This document shows, piece by piece, positions 1 through 10,524 of a stretch of 64,000 bases of DNA; the stretch's first letter is position 1; every line of letters starts with the position of its first letter. The notes below the pieces were generated by a model. The model saw only the letters and a program-made list of their open reading frames with translations, ran no database searches and was not told where the DNA came from. The DNA is from Prochlorococcus sp. AG-442-B03 (GTDB taxonomy: Bacteria; Cyanobacteriota; Cyanobacteriia; PCC-6307; Cyanobiaceae). The stretch is taken from the NCBI GenBank assembly GCA_003212395.1, contig QCPU01000001.1, forward strand, positions 100,354 through 164,353, given 5' to 3'. The translations under genes were made by a program, and so were the position numbers.

Positions 1-174
1 TGTAACAAAAACCAAAACAACCCATACAGCAGCAATGGAATAAATTTTTCTCCTGCTTTCTCGCTGTCCCTCCTCAGTAGAAGGTTGAGTCACATATAAA
101 ACGGGAACTCCAACTACCGCAATTAAAGAAGCAAATAAAAGAGCATTTACGAAGAAAAAGTTAACAGCCTGCAT
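1..174 (-). CDS. psbZ: Photosystem II protein PsbZ (Ycf9), C-terminus cut by window edge
   Basis: PsbZ is a small integral thylakoid protein of photosystem II, placed near CP43 and the light-harvesting interface. The minus strand reads 58 codons from an ATG at 174 without a stop up to the window edge. The translation begins MQAVNFFFVNALLFASLIAV and has two hydrophobic segments, about residues 5-27 and 43-58, separated by a short charged loop (PSTEEGQRESRRK). This hairpin layout and the VVGVPVLYVT stretch after the first helix match the family, which is usually about 62 residues, so only a few C-terminal residues are missing. It is divergent from mutS. No in-frame alternative start fits better. 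Identification rests on the two-helix pattern and the conserved loop entry. Confidence 0.85.
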   Translation of the reverse strand, partial: MQAVNFFFVNALLFASLIAVVGVPVLYVTQPSTEEGQRESRRKIYSIAAVWVVLVFVT

Positions 175-185
175 AATTTAGTCTT

Positions 186-203
186 GAGTTTCAAATTATT
201 ATA
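186..203 (-). promoter_or_regulatory. Candidate -10 element for psbZ
   Basis: On the minus strand a perfect TATAAT lies at 203..198, about 24 bases upstream of the psbZ ATG. This would place the transcript start near 190 and give a leader of about 15 bases. No convincing -35 box is visible. In a region this rich in A and T such a hexamer can arise by chance, so this is a suggestion only. Confidence 0.3.
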
Positions 204-315
204 ATTACTATAATCTCATGAAAATGATAATTTTTGGAGAAAATTTACATACTTTTAGCTACTTTAAATGCAAAAAAAATTTTTCTAACTAATATCTATT
301 TAGGAAATAAAAACT

Positions 316-3057
316 ATGCAAGAAGATTCGATAATTCAAAAGACTTTATTTGCGATTGATGATGAAAATAATGAGCAAAAAGAAATAACAAAAATTCCAG
401 AAGATTTATCTTGGGAAGATTTAAAAAAAGAATCGCAAAAAAGACCTAGACAAAGAAAAAATTCAACTAATTTAGTTAATAAATTTAAGACTGATTTAAT
501 TTCAAATAACAAAAATGTTTGTGTCAATGAAGAATCTTTTAGTTATAAAACAGTTTCAAAACTGAAACTAACTCCTGTAATGAAGCATTATGTAACTCTA
601 AAAGAGGAAAATAAAGATAGGTTATTACTTTATAGATTAGGAGATTTTTTTGAATGTTTTTTTGAGGACGCTATATTAATATCTAACCTTTTAGAAATTA
701 CACTAACAAGTAAAGATGCTGGCAAAGAGATTGGTAAGATCCCTATGGCAGGGGTTCCCTATCATGCAATGGAGAGATACTGTGCTGATTTAATTAAAAA
801 AAACTATTCTGTAGTTATATGCGACCAATTAGAAAAAAGTTCTGGAAATTATGGGACTCCAATTAAAAGAGGAATAACAAGAATAATTACTCCTGGAACT
901 GTAATTGAAGAGGGGATGTTGATAGCAAAGAAAAATAATTGGATTACTGCTATTTATTTATCAGAAGAAAACTCAGATGAGTATTATGAATGGGGTATAT
1001 CAAAAGCTGATGTAAGCACAGGAGAATTAATCACTTTAGAAGGTCAATCTCTGTCAAAACTATTTGATGAAATTATTAAATTAGAGTCTTCAGAAATCAT
1101 TGTAGGAAGCAATGAAGTAAGAAATTTATTAATTAAAAAAAATAGTCAAATTACATATACCGTTTCTCAAGAGACTAATTTTGGCATTAATGAAGCAAAT
1201 TATCTAATAAAAAAATATTTCCAAATTGCAAACCTAGAAGGAATAGGACTTAAAAATTTAAACAATGCGACTAGATCACTTGGAGGTTTATTAAATTATT
1301 TAGAAAAAATTAATCCTTCAAATTTAGATAAAGATTCTTCTGTAAAAATTTCATTAGACTTTCCACAAATTCAATTTGGTCACAACAAATTAATTATTGA
1401 TTATCAAACTCAAAAAAACTTAGAAATCAAAAATACACAACGAGAAAACAATTATGTAGGTTCTCTACTATGGAGTATTGATAGAACTTATACTTGCATG
1501 GGTGCAAGGTGTTTAAGAAGGTGGATAGATTCACCACTATTAAACGTTAATGAAATTTATAAAAGACAAAATATAATTACAAACTTTGTTGAATCTAAAC
1601 AACTACGTATAGATTCCCAAAATTTACTTAGAGCAATGGGGGATTTAGAAAGACTTGCAGGCAGAGCTTGTGCAGGTCATGCAAGTCCCAGAGACTTAAT
1701 TGCAATAGCGGAAGGTTTAAAAAAATTGCCTCGACTAAAATCCATAATTGTATTATTTAAATATGATCTACCAGATTGGACTAATCAATTACAAAATATT
1801 GATGAAGGACTTTTAGAATTAGCTGATATTATAAGTTTTAAACTAATAGAAAATCCTCCTCTAAATATTAGTGAAGGAGGCATTATCCACGATGGTGTTG
1901 ACAATATATTAGATGGTTTGCGGAATTTAATGGATGATTACTCTGAGTGGCTAAATAAAGAGGAATTAAAAGAAAGGAAAATTAGCAAAATTTCAAACCT
2001 AAAAATTCAATTTCATAAAAATTTTGGTTACTACATTTCTATAAATAAGTCAAAAGTTAATTTAGCTGCACAACATTGGATAAAAAGGCAAACACTCACT
2101 AATGAAGAAAGGTATATTACTTCAGAAATTAAAAATAAAGAAAATAAGATTTTCCAAATTAAAAGTAGAGCTTCATCAAGAGAATATGAAATTTTCTGCG
2201 AATTAAGAAATATGGTTGCTGAAAAAACAATACAAATAAGATCAATCGCAAAATCCATAGCATCTCTTGATGCATTGCTTGGTTTATCAATTACTTCAGT
2301 AGAAAACAATTTTATAAAACCCTCATTAATACCAATAAATGATTCAATGACAAAAAATAGTACAAAAATTATCGCAGGAAGAAATCCAATTGTAGAGCAA
2401 TTATTAAGTGATAAAAAGTTTATGGCGAACGATATCTCTTTTGAGGATAATCAAAAATTAATTATATTAACCGGCCCCAATGCAAGCGGAAAAAGTTGCT
2501 TTATAAGACAACTTGGTTTAATACAAATTCTCGCACAAATTGGTAGCTTTGTTCCTGCTAATAATGCTGAAATCAAGATTGCAGATAGGATTTTTACAAG
2601 AATTGGGGCGGTTGATGATCAATCATCTGGACAATCAACATTTATGGTAGAAATGTCTGAAACTGCATCAATTCTAAATCAGGCAACTTCTAGCTCATTA
2701 GTTTTACTTGATGAGATAGGTAGAGGGACATCTACTTTTGATGGACTTTCAATTGCTTGGTCAGTAAGTGAATATCTTGCAAAAAAAATTCAATGTAATA
2801 CTATTTTTGCTACGCACTATCATGAGCTGAATTATTTAAAAAATTCAAATAAGAATATACAAAATTTTCAAGTTTTAGTAGAACAAAATAACGATCAGCT
2901 AATTTTTAGTCACAGGATCGTAAAAGGGGGCTCAAACAAAAGCTACGGTATAGAGGCAGCTAAATTAGCAGGAGTTCCAAAAGAAGTTATAGAAAAAGCA
3001 CAATCAGTTTTAAATTCTTTAGAAGAAAATAATAAATTAAATTATGATATTGAGTAG
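316..3057 (+). CDS. mutS: DNA mismatch repair protein MutS
   Basis: MutS recognises mismatches and small loops and starts repair by an ATP-driven conformational change. The conserved mismatch-binding domain begins near residue 86 (TPVMKHY) and holds the Phe-x-Glu mismatch-reading motif in GDFFECF. The ATPase has a Walker A motif GPNASGKS at about 720-727 and a Walker B LVLLDEIG ending near residue 802. Two features differ from the E. coli-type protein. There is an 85-residue charged, low-complexity extension before the mismatch domain, and the protein ends soon after the helix-turn-helix region ([11 protein letters not shown]), so the C-terminal tetramerisation segment appears absent. The start used is the first ATG. 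It is divergent from psbZ and convergent with cobH, with about 31 bases between the stops. Confidence 0.95.
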   Translation: MQEDSIIQKTLFAIDDENNEQKEITKIPEDLSWEDLKKESQKRPRQRKNSTNLVNKFKTDLISNNKNVCVNEESFSYKTVSKLKLTPVMKHYVTLKEENKDRLLLYRLGDFFECFFEDAILISNLLEITLTSKDAGKEIGKIPMAGVPYHAMERYCADLIKKNYSVVICDQLEKSSGNYGTPIKRGITRIITPGTVIEEGMLIAKKNNWITAIYLSEENSDEYYEWGISKADVSTGELITLEGQSLSKLFDEIIKLESSEIIVGSNEVRNLLIKKNSQITYTVSQETNFGINEANYLIKKYFQIANLEGIGLKNLNNATRSLGGLLNYLEKINPSNLDKDSSVKISLDFPQIQFGHNKLIIDYQTQKNLEIKNTQRENNYVGSLLWSIDRTYTCMGARCLRRWIDSPLLNVNEIYKRQNIITNFVESKQLRIDSQNLLRAMGDLERLAGRACAGHASPRDLIAIAEGLKKLPRLKSIIVLFKYDLPDWTNQLQNIDEGLLELADIISFKLIENPPLNISEGGIIHDGVDNILDGLRNLMDDYSEWLNKEELKERKISKISNLKIQFHKNFGYYISINKSKVNLAAQHWIKRQTLTNEERYITSEIKNKENKIFQIKSRASSREYEIFCELRNMVAEKTIQIRSIAKSIASLDALLGLSITSVENNFIKPSLIPINDSMTKNSTKIIAGRNPIVEQLLSDKKFMANDISFEDNQKLIILTGPNASGKSCFIRQLGLIQILAQIGSFVPANNAEIKIADRIFTRIGAVDDQSSGQSTFMVEMSETASILNQATSSSLVLLDEIGRGTSTFDGLSIAWSVSEYLAKKIQCNTIFATHYHELNYLKNSNKNIQNFQVLVEQNNDQLIFSHRIVKGGSNKSYGIEAAKLAGVPKEVIEKAQSVLNSLEENNKLNYDIE

Positions 3058-3088
3058 ATTTTTGACATTTTTATAAAATAAATACTTT

Positions 3089-3712
3089 TTAAATAGTTTC
3101 CCTCAACAAGGCGTTAACCGCAGCAGCTGCCATAGCAGCACCTCCTCTTGTTGAGTTCAAAACAATTCTAGGAAGATCGGTAGAAATCAATTTGTTTTTG
3201 CTTTTCTCTACTCCAATAAATCCAACAGGCATTCCGATAATTAAACTAGGTAAATCCTTTGCATTCTCTAATATATCAATTAAATAAGTTAACGCTGTAG
3301 GCGAACTGCCAATAACTACAATAGGTGATTTTTTTTCAGAATTTATAGCGGATAACTCCTTCCAACCTTCACTTAAGCCATATGCAGTTTTAGTTAATTT
3401 TGTATGATTATTTTTTCTAAACCACATTCTAGCTGTGAATACTTTATTCCTAGTGGTATTCTCTGCCATGGATTTTATAGCTGCTGCTGCCATATCGGTA
3501 TCAGCTAAAATCGGAGCCCCATTTTTAAGTGCCTGAAGCCCCTTTTCGCATGCACCTTCGCTAAAGTTTACAAGTTTTTGAATTGAAAAATCTCCTGAAG
3601 TATGAACTAATCTCTCTAATACTTTTTTTTCCAAATAATTTAGATCATTGGCTCCTAAATGAGATCTTATGAATCTGATGCTTTCCAAAAAAATTGGATG
3701 ATCTATTACCAT
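3089..3712 (-). CDS. cobH: Precorrin-8X methylmutase (CobH/CbiC)
   Basis: This enzyme moves the C-11 methyl group to C-12 to turn precorrin-8X into hydrogenobyrinate (or the cobalt equivalent) in cobalamin or pseudocobalamin synthesis. The 207-residue length is normal for the family. The expected catalytic histidine lies in RLVHTSGD (His37), followed by the family-typical ALKNGAPILADTDM segment and a C-terminal glycine/alanine-rich stretch (RGGAAMAAAAVNALL). It is a single gene divergent from holA, with 58 bases between the two start codons. A second corrin gene, cobA, lies at the other end of the window, so the pathway is dispersed rather than arranged as an operon. Confidence 0.93.
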   Translation of the reverse strand: MVIDHPIFLESIRFIRSHLGANDLNYLEKKVLERLVHTSGDFSIQKLVNFSEGACEKGLQALKNGAPILADTDMAAAAIKSMAENTTRNKVFTARMWFRKNNHTKLTKTAYGLSEGWKELSAINSEKKSPIVVIGSSPTALTYLIDILENAKDLPSLIIGMPVGFIGVEKSKNKLISTDLPRIVLNSTRGGAAMAAAAVNALLRETI

Positions 3713-3770
3713 TAAATTTAATTTGTGTTAGAAGTAATCATAGTTAGTATATGGTTTTTATTGAGCGATT

Positions 3771-4772
3771 ATGCCAATACAAATATTATGGGGTAATGAT
3801 CTAAATGCTCAAAATACATTTGTTCAAAAATTAATTGATCAGAAAGTATCTAAAGAATGGAAAGAAATAAACGTAACTAATTTAAATGGAGATGATGCTG
3901 AGCAAGTCAATAAAGCTTTCGATGAAGTTCTTTCACCTCCTTTTGGAGATGGATACAGAATAGTCACATTGAAAAATAATCCAATTTTTACTGCAAAAAA
4001 TGAGGATCTAAGAACTAAATTTGAAAAAATTCATAACAATATACCTCAAAATACTTATTTCATTTTACAAAATACAAAAAAACCGGACTCAAGACTAAAG
4101 AGTACTAAATTTTTACAAAAACTTATCAAAAATAATTTAGCCAAAGAAAAATCATTTTCTTTACCAGAAATCTGGGACTATGAAGGACAAAAAAGATTTT
4201 TAGAAGATGCAGCAAATGAAATGAATATCACAATTGATAAAAATGCAGCTGAATTAATTATTGATTCTGTTGGAAATGATAGCTTTAAACTCATAAATGA
4301 ATTAGCTAAAGCAAAAACATACCTTTCTGCAGTATCGAGAGATTCAAATTCACAACTTTTTCTTAAAAGTATTGATGTAAAAAAAATATTTAGTGATCAT
4401 CAATCCAACATTTTCAAAATCATTGATCTTCTCTTACAAAAAAATATTAATGAAAGCCTCATTGAAATCAATTATTCCTTACAGAAAGGAGAACCTGCTT
4501 TAAGACTAAATGCAGGTTTAATTAGTCAAATAAGAATTCATACCATTATAAAATTAGCAGTTAATTCAGAAAACGATAATGAAGAAAAGATTTGTAATCT
4601 TGCAGGCATTTCTAATCCAAAAAGAATTTTTTTTATCCGTAGAAAAGTAAAGAATTTATCGCAAGAATATTTAATTAATTTAATGAGTAACTTATTAGAT
4701 ATTGAATCATTACTAAAACAAGGAAATAATCCTATAAATGTTTTTACAGAGAAACTAATTAATTTAAGTTAA
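3771..4772 (+). CDS. holA: DNA polymerase III subunit delta (HolA)
   Basis: The delta subunit is the wrench of the clamp loader: it binds and opens the beta sliding clamp. The 333-residue protein has the family layout: an N-terminal nucleotide-binding fold without a Walker A motif (MPIQILWGNDLNAQNTF), the middle segment PQNTYFILQNTKKPDSR, a lid-like helical region with GNDSFKLINELAKAKTYL, and a helical C-terminal collar domain. The sequence is divergent and lysine/asparagine rich, as in other streamlined AT-rich genomes. It is followed after 39 bases by lysC and may be cotranscribed with it. Its partner dnaX is also in this window, at about 18.3 kb. Confidence 0.88.
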   Translation: MPIQILWGNDLNAQNTFVQKLIDQKVSKEWKEINVTNLNGDDAEQVNKAFDEVLSPPFGDGYRIVTLKNNPIFTAKNEDLRTKFEKIHNNIPQNTYFILQNTKKPDSRLKSTKFLQKLIKNNLAKEKSFSLPEIWDYEGQKRFLEDAANEMNITIDKNAAELIIDSVGNDSFKLINELAKAKTYLSAVSRDSNSQLFLKSIDVKKIFSDHQSNIFKIIDLLLQKNINESLIEINYSLQKGEPALRLNAGLISQIRIHTIIKLAVNSENDNEEKICNLAGISNPKRIFFIRRKVKNLSQEYLINLMSNLLDIESLLKQGNNPINVFTEKLINLS

Positions 4773-4811
4773 CCAAATTATAAGTTGAAGAATTTACATT
4801 ATGATTTAAAT

Positions 4812-6575
4812 ATGGCTTTACTAGTAAAAAAATTTGGCGGTACTTCCGTCGGTGATATTAAAAAAATTAAAAATATTGCAAGTAGCATTTGTCAAAGTAA
4901 AGAAGCAGGAAATGAAATTGTCGTAGTTGTCTCTGCAATGGGGCAAACTACAGATGAATTAAATTGTTTAGCGCAATCAATTAGTAAAAATCCTAATCGA
5001 AGAGAATTGGATATGCTTCTCTCAACCGGAGAGCAAGTAACCATAGCTCTTCTCTCAATGGCATTAAACGAATACGGAATACCTGCAATTTCAATGACTG
5101 GAAGCCAGGTTGGAATTATTACTGAATCCATTCATGGGAAAGCAAGAATTCTGGATATTAAAACAGAAAGAATCCAAAATTATATAAATCAAGGTTTTGT
5201 AGTTGTAGTGGCTGGATTTCAAGGAACAACATTAAGCCATACAGGTTCAATGGAAATTACAACTTTGGGTAGAGGTGGTTCAGATACTTCTGCAGTAGCT
5301 TTATCAACAGCTTTAGGAGCTGAGACTTGCGAAATTTATACAGACGTTCCAGGAGTTCTAACTACTGATCCAAGAATTGTTCCTAAAGCAAAACTCTTAG
5401 ATGAAATTAGCTGTGAGGAAATGCTTGAACTTGCAAGTGTTGGTGCTTCAGTTCTGCATCCAAGAGCAGTAGAAATTGCTCGCAATTATGGAATTAAATT
5501 ATGCGTCAAATCAAGCGAAAGTGATTCAAGTGGTGGGACTCTCCTAGAAAGTCAAATCCAACCTCTTCCACTAAACAGAGGAAGCTTAGAATTAACAAAA
5601 ACAGTCAATAGTCTTGAAGTATTAGAAAACCAAGCAGTATTTAGTCTCTCAAATATTCCTGATAGGCCTGGGATTGCTGCACAAATATTTGAAAAACTTT
5701 CAGAAGCAAGTATTAATGTGGATTTAATCATACAAGCTACAAATGATGGAAATAAAAACGATATTACATTTACTGTTAGTGAATTAGAAGTTAAAAAGAC
5801 TGCAGAACAATGTGAACTTATTACTAGTCAATTAGGAGGAGAATATAATCTAAAAACCAACATGACTAAATTAAGTATTCAAGGAGCGGGCATTATGGGC
5901 AGACCTAGTGTTGCAGCTGATTTATTTGATACTTTATCTCAAGCGAATATAAATGTCAGATTAATAGCTACTAGTGAAATTAAAGTCAGCTGCGTCATTG
6001 AAATTAATAATATTCCAAAAGCTATTAGATTTGTTGCTGAAAAATTTAAGTTATCCGATACTCAAATATTTGTTAATCCAATCAACGAAAAACAAGATCA
6101 ACCTGAAGTAAGAGGAATTGCATTAGATAAAAACCAAGTTCAAGTAAGTTTTCGAAAACTACCTGATCGTCCAGGTGTAGCAGCATCGATATGTTTAGCA
6201 TTAGCTGAAAATAATTTGCTTTTCGATACTATCGTGCAGTCTGAAAGAAGTTCCTCTTTAAAAACTAAAGATATTAGTTTTACAATGAATAAACAAGATA
6301 GAGAAAAAGCTAACTTTGTTTTTGAGGCCTTAACAAAAAAATTACCTGGATCATACATTGAAGATGGCCCTGCTATAGCAAAAGTAAGTACTGTAGGAGC
6401 AGGAATGGCATTTAAGGTTGGAACAGCTGGAAAAATATTTAGAGCATTGGCTGACCAAAATATCAATATTGAAATGATTGCCACTAGTGAAATTAGGACT
6501 TCATGTATTGTCTTAGAAAAAGATTGTGACACAGCAGTTAATGCTATTCATAATCATTTCGAATTAGAAAAATAA
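4812..6575 (+). CDS. lysC: Aspartate kinase with four ACT domains
   Basis: LysC phosphorylates aspartate, the committed step to lysine, threonine, methionine and diaminopimelate. The kinase signature KFGGTSVGD begins at residue 7 when translation starts at the ATG at 4812. An in-frame TTG nine codons upstream (4785) gives a longer protein but is less likely. The amino acid kinase domain runs to about residue 245 and includes GRGGSDTSAVAL and the DVPGVLTTDPR segment. It is followed by four ACT modules, recognisable as repeated DRPG/GRPS-type starts (IPDRPGIAAQIF, MGRPSVAADLF, LPDRPGVAASI, KVGTAGKIF). Four ACT domains in two tandem pairs are characteristic of cyanobacterial enzymes and imply feedback inhibition by lysine and threonine. 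Downstream pathway genes asd and dapA lie about 7 kb away. Confidence 0.95.
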   Translation: MALLVKKFGGTSVGDIKKIKNIASSICQSKEAGNEIVVVVSAMGQTTDELNCLAQSISKNPNRRELDMLLSTGEQVTIALLSMALNEYGIPAISMTGSQVGIITESIHGKARILDIKTERIQNYINQGFVVVVAGFQGTTLSHTGSMEITTLGRGGSDTSAVALSTALGAETCEIYTDVPGVLTTDPRIVPKAKLLDEISCEEMLELASVGASVLHPRAVEIARNYGIKLCVKSSESDSSGGTLLESQIQPLPLNRGSLELTKTVNSLEVLENQAVFSLSNIPDRPGIAAQIFEKLSEASINVDLIIQATNDGNKNDITFTVSELEVKKTAEQCELITSQLGGEYNLKTNMTKLSIQGAGIMGRPSVAADLFDTLSQANINVRLIATSEIKVSCVIEINNIPKAIRFVAEKFKLSDTQIFVNPINEKQDQPEVRGIALDKNQVQVSFRKLPDRPGVAASICLALAENNLLFDTIVQSERSSSLKTKDISFTMNKQDREKANFVFEALTKKLPGSYIEDGPAIAKVSTVGAGMAFKVGTAGKIFRALADQNINIEMIATSEIRTSCIVLEKDCDTAVNAIHNHFELEK

Positions 6576-6582
6576 ATTCTTT

Positions 6583-8622
6583 TTAATTATTTCTTGCCAA
6601 TTTTTGTCTTAATTTTTTAATTCTATCCCTCAAATTTGCTGCTTCTTCAAAATTTAATTCTTTTGCAGCATCTTTCATTTTAATTTCTAACTTTTCTATT
6701 AAGTCAGGCAATTCTTCGATCAAACATTGATTATCACTGGAATTAAGAATTGCGTCAGTTTTGTTATTAACTAAATTTATTAAATCTTTAGAAAAACTAC
6801 CAGCATCTAGTTTTCTGGAAAGTTCTAGAAAAGATAAGATTGAATTTTCTATTTTTTTGCCTGCAGGTTTTGGAGTAATACCATTGACTTGGTTATATTT
6901 TTTTTGAATAGTTCTTCTTCTTTCAGTTTCAGATATTGCTCTTTTCATTGAATCTGTGAAGTTATCTGCATAAAGCAAAGCAACACCTTCAACATGTCTT
7001 GCAGCTCTTCCTATTGTTTGAATTAATGACCTTTCTGCCCTAAGAAAACCTTCTTTATCAGCATCTAAAATAGCAACTAAAGATACTTCAGGAAGATCTA
7101 GTCCCTCTCTTAATAAATTAACTCCTACCAAAACATCATATTCACCCATTCTAAGGTCTTGAATAATTTCAATTCTTTCAATTGAATGAATTTCGGAATG
7201 CAAATATCTAACTCTTACTTTATTTTCAGATAAAAAATCAGTCAGATCTTCAGCCATTCTTTTAGTAAGTGTTGTCACTAGCACTCTTTGATTCTTTTCA
7301 GCTCTAATTCTTATCTCAGATAACAGATCTTCTATTTGGCCCTCACTAGGTCTTACATCAATTACAGGATCTAATACCCCAGTTGGTCTTATAACTTGCT
7401 CTATAAATTCACCATCACATTGATCTAATTCCCATTGGCCGGGAGTTGCACTGATAAATAATGTCTGTTTTGATTTTTCCCAAAACTCTTCACATTTTAA
7501 AGGTCTATTATCTGCAGCACTTGGCAATCTAAAACCATGATCTATTAAAACTTTTTTTCTAGATTGATCACCGTTGTACATCGCATGAAGTTGAGGACAT
7601 GTTACATGACTTTCATCAACTACCAACAACCAATCTTTGGGAAAGTAATCAATTAAGCATTCTGGCGGTGAACCTTCTTCCCTGCCTGATAAATGACGAG
7701 CATAATTCTCAACTCCATTGCAATAACCAACCTCTTTGAGCATTTCTAAATCATATTTTGTGCGTTGTTCTAAACGTTGAGCCTCTAATAATTTTCCTTC
7801 GTATGTAAATTTATCGAGTTGAGTTTTTAATTCGCTTCTAATTGCACTTATTGCACTCTCAAGTCTTTCTTTGGGAGTCACAAAATGCTTCGCTGGGTAA
7901 ACGCTAACTCGTTCCAAACTTTCAAGGATTTCTCCTGTAGTAGGGTCAACATATCTAATTGCCTCGACTTCATCACCAAATAATTCGATTCTTATTAATC
8001 TATCTTCATAAGCTGGGCCGATTTCTAAAACATCACCTTTAATTCTAAATCTACCTCTAGTAATTTCAATATCATTTCTAGTATATTGATTTTCTACGAG
8101 AGACCTCAAAGAAGAACGTAGATTTATTGATTTTCCCACTTCAAATTTAACTGCAGCTTTTAAATACTCACTCGGTATACCAAGACCATAAATACAACTT
8201 ATTGAGGCTACAACAATTACATCTTTTCTTTCAAATAATGAGCGTGTTGCAGAATGCCTAAGCATATCTATTTCTTCATTAATTGAAGCAGTTTTAGCTA
8301 TATAAGTATCACTTACAGGTACATAAGCTTCAGGTTGATAATAATCGTAGTAAGAAATGAAGTACTCAACAGCATTTTTCGGAAAAAATTCCCTTAATTC
8401 ATTACAAAGTTGTGCAGCTAACGTTTTGTTATGGGCTAATACAAGCGCTGGTCTTCCTGTTTGTTCAATTACATTTGCAATAGTAAATGTTTTACCAGTT
8501 CCAGTAGCTCCTAAAAGAGTCTGAAACTCTTTACCAGTATTAACCCCTTTAACTAATTTTTTAATAGCTTCTGGTTGATCTCCATTTGGTTCGTAAGGAG
8601 CTTGAAGCTTATAGTTGTTCAT
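6583..8622 (-). CDS. uvrB: Excinuclease ABC subunit B (UvrB)
   Basis: UvrB is the damage-verifying helicase-like subunit of nucleotide excision repair. The translation has Walker A GATGTGKT near residue 38-45, the damage-probing beta-hairpin [12 protein letters not shown] near residue 93-104, the DESH helicase box, later helicase motifs (QTIGRAARH), and a C-terminal UVR domain ([13 protein letters not shown]) that binds UvrA or UvrC. The length of about 679 residues matches the family. The ATG at 8622 is preferred; a TTG one codon upstream is also in frame. It is convergent with lysC, with only 7 bases between the stops, and lies 29 bases downstream of ycf23 on the same strand, probably in one transcript. 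Confidence 0.97.
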   Translation of the reverse strand: MNNYKLQAPYEPNGDQPEAIKKLVKGVNTGKEFQTLLGATGTGKTFTIANVIEQTGRPALVLAHNKTLAAQLCNELREFFPKNAVEYFISYYDYYQPEAYVPVSDTYIAKTASINEEIDMLRHSATRSLFERKDVIVVASISCIYGLGIPSEYLKAAVKFEVGKSINLRSSLRSLVENQYTRNDIEITRGRFRIKGDVLEIGPAYEDRLIRIELFGDEVEAIRYVDPTTGEILESLERVSVYPAKHFVTPKERLESAISAIRSELKTQLDKFTYEGKLLEAQRLEQRTKYDLEMLKEVGYCNGVENYARHLSGREEGSPPECLIDYFPKDWLLVVDESHVTCPQLHAMYNGDQSRKKVLIDHGFRLPSAADNRPLKCEEFWEKSKQTLFISATPGQWELDQCDGEFIEQVIRPTGVLDPVIDVRPSEGQIEDLLSEIRIRAEKNQRVLVTTLTKRMAEDLTDFLSENKVRVRYLHSEIHSIERIEIIQDLRMGEYDVLVGVNLLREGLDLPEVSLVAILDADKEGFLRAERSLIQTIGRAARHVEGVALLYADNFTDSMKRAISETERRRTIQKKYNQVNGITPKPAGKKIENSILSFLELSRKLDAGSFSKDLINLVNNKTDAILNSSDNQCLIEELPDLIEKLEIKMKDAAKELNFEEAANLRDRIKKLRQKLARNN

Positions 8623-8651
8623 CAACCTAGTAGCAAAAGGGTATCGCTATA

Positions 8652-9428
8652 CTAAGAAATTTTTTCTCCAATTATTGAATTTTTCAAAGATTCTTTTAAG
8701 CCCCTAACAACCGCAATCATCGATATTAAATCATCTAATTTATTAACTACAGATCCAACGCCAACTGCTGAGGCTCCAGAGGATATTGCTAGTGGACAAG
8801 TTACTTGGCTTAATCCAGAGGCGCTCATGATTGGTATATTCAGAGATAGTTTCTTAAATTCTTGATGAATAGCATAGGTAGCTGCAAGAGTTGGTACTGA
8901 TTTTTCAAAAAAGCCTTGGATTCCTGAAGAGCAAGGAGTAGAACTGGTGCCACCTTCTGTTTGAATAATATCAACACCTTCTTCCACTAGCTTGATAGCA
9001 AGATCAACTTGTTTATCAATAGGCATTGTATGAGGAACAGTTACTGATAAAGGAACATTAGGCAATAAATCTCTCGTCTCTTTTGTAATGTTTAACACTT
9101 TTTTATCTGAAAAATTAATGCCTTTTTCATAAAAAGTATCGTAATTTCCTATTTCAATTAATGATGCTCCTGCTTTTACAGAATCTTGAAAAGATTGAGG
9201 CACTACTGAACTAACACAAACTGGTAGTGTTGAATTCTTAAGTGCTAAATCAACTAGTTCAGGTTTACAAGCAATATCGACAAGATCTGCACCTCCTAAT
9301 GAAGCAGCCTCAACAATTATTTTCACAGATTGAACATCGAAATTATTTAATCCTGAAATAACTTTTAGTAAGGATTTGCTTTTTAACTCTTCCTTGATTT
9401 TTTGTGGCAAAAGATTAATCAGACTCAT
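8652..9428 (-). CDS. ycf23: Ycf23/DUF561 TIM-barrel protein of unknown function
   Basis: This is the cyanobacterial and plastid Ycf23 family (DUF561), which resembles FMN- or phosphate-binding TIM-barrel enzymes but has no established reaction that I know of. The 258-residue sequence alternates beta strands and helices. It has ADLVDIACKPELVDLAL early, a GVDIIQTEGG strand end, and a C-terminal phosphate-binding-like ISSGASAVGVGSVVNK. It starts at an ATG, is upstream of uvrB on the same strand, and is divergent from tilS across 85 bases. The link to uvrB is positional only and I do not infer a repair role. Confidence 0.85.
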   Translation of the reverse strand: MSLINLLPQKIKEELKSKSLLKVISGLNNFDVQSVKIIVEAASLGGADLVDIACKPELVDLALKNSTLPVCVSSVVPQSFQDSVKAGASLIEIGNYDTFYEKGINFSDKKVLNITKETRDLLPNVPLSVTVPHTMPIDKQVDLAIKLVEEGVDIIQTEGGTSSTPCSSGIQGFFEKSVPTLAATYAIHQEFKKLSLNIPIMSASGLSQVTCPLAISSGASAVGVGSVVNKLDDLISMIAVVRGLKESLKNSIIGEKIS

Positions 9429-9513
9429 TTACTTAATGAATTTATTACCCGATTGTGACATTGTTTTAGTAAAACAGTGCATTTTTTAAAAAATATTATC
9501 TGAGCAACACAAA

Positions 9514-10524
9514 ATGACTGATAAAAAATTAACTCAGAAAAATTGGTCATCATGGCATCATCAGCTTCATAAGGAGATTCTTACCAAAAGAATATTAATT
9601 CCCAAAGGATCCAATATTTTAATAAGTGTTTCCGGGGGTCAAGACTCAATGGCCTTATTAACCCTAATTAATGACCTAAAAAAACTACATAATTGGTCTA
9701 TTAGTGTTTGGCATGGTGATCATCAGTGGCACGAAAAATCATCACTATATGCTCATGAATTAAAAGATTATTGCGAAGATAAAAATATTTCATTCTCTTT
9801 TGATCAAGCAAATAAAGAAAGTATTTCTTCTGAAGAAAAAGCACGAGAATGGAGATATAAAAAATTATGTGAAAGAGCCAAAACTTTATTAAATGCAAAC
9901 CAGCAAAAACATAATATTTATTTGTTAACTGGTCACACGAGTAGTGATAATGCAGAAACATTTATCCTCAATTTATCTAGAGGAAGCAATTTTGCAGGTC
10001 TGAGTAATATTGAGAGTATAAGATTAATAGAAAATCAAATTTTTTTAATAAGACCAATATTAATTTTCAGTAGGGAAGATACAAAACAATTTTGCAATGA
10101 TATGAAGATCCCAGTCTGGGAAGATCCTACAAATTCAGATCTTAAATTAAAAAGAAATTTAGTAAGAAAAAAAATTATTCCTACCTTAGAAGTCATCTAT
10201 CCTGGTTGTTCTGAAAGAATAAATAATTTTTCCCAAAAAATGAGCAAATACAATAATGAACGTAATGATCTTAGTGAACTAGCGTATTTATATTGCAAAG
10301 ATGTAAAAGGTATCGATAGGAATCTCCTAAATAGTATGTGTATTGAAGCGAGGTGCACAATCTTAAATAGATTTTTAAAAGAAATATCTGCAAAGCAATG
10401 TAGTTCTAAAAATCTGACAAAATTAGCAACTGCAATTTATGAAAAAAATCAAGGTCAAATTAATCTGCAAGAGTTTTTAAAAATTGTTTGGGATAAAAAC
10501 TATATAAATTTTAAAAAAAATTAA
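9514..10524 (+). CDS. tilS: tRNA(Ile)-lysidine synthetase (TilS)
   Basis: TilS attaches lysine to C34 of the CAU-anticodon tRNA-Ile so that it reads AUA, which is essential in a genome this rich in AUA codons. The N-type ATP pyrophosphatase PP-loop SGGQDS is at residues 40-45, followed by the conserved HGDHQWHEKS segment and GHTSSDNAETFILNLSRGS, where the tRNA and ATP contacts lie in this family. At 336 residues it is a short form with a reduced C-terminal tRNA-binding part, as in other cyanobacteria. Its stop overlaps the convergent rnj stop by 4 bases. Confidence 0.94.
   Translation: MTDKKLTQKNWSSWHHQLHKEILTKRILIPKGSNILISVSGGQDSMALLTLINDLKKLHNWSISVWHGDHQWHEKSSLYAHELKDYCEDKNISFSFDQANKESISSEEKAREWRYKKLCERAKTLLNANQQKHNIYLLTGHTSSDNAETFILNLSRGSNFAGLSNIESIRLIENQIFLIRPILIFSREDTKQFCNDMKIPVWEDPTNSDLKLKRNLVRKKIIPTLEVIYPGCSERINNFSQKMSKYNNERNDLSELAYLYCKDVKGIDRNLLNSMCIEARCTILNRFLKEISAKQCSSKNLTKLATAIYEKNQGQINLQEFLKIVWDKNYINFKKN

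Noticed and set aside
6140..6532. 130-aa minus-strand frame inside lysC
   Set aside because: Antisense shadow of the third and fourth ACT domains; no recognisable family.
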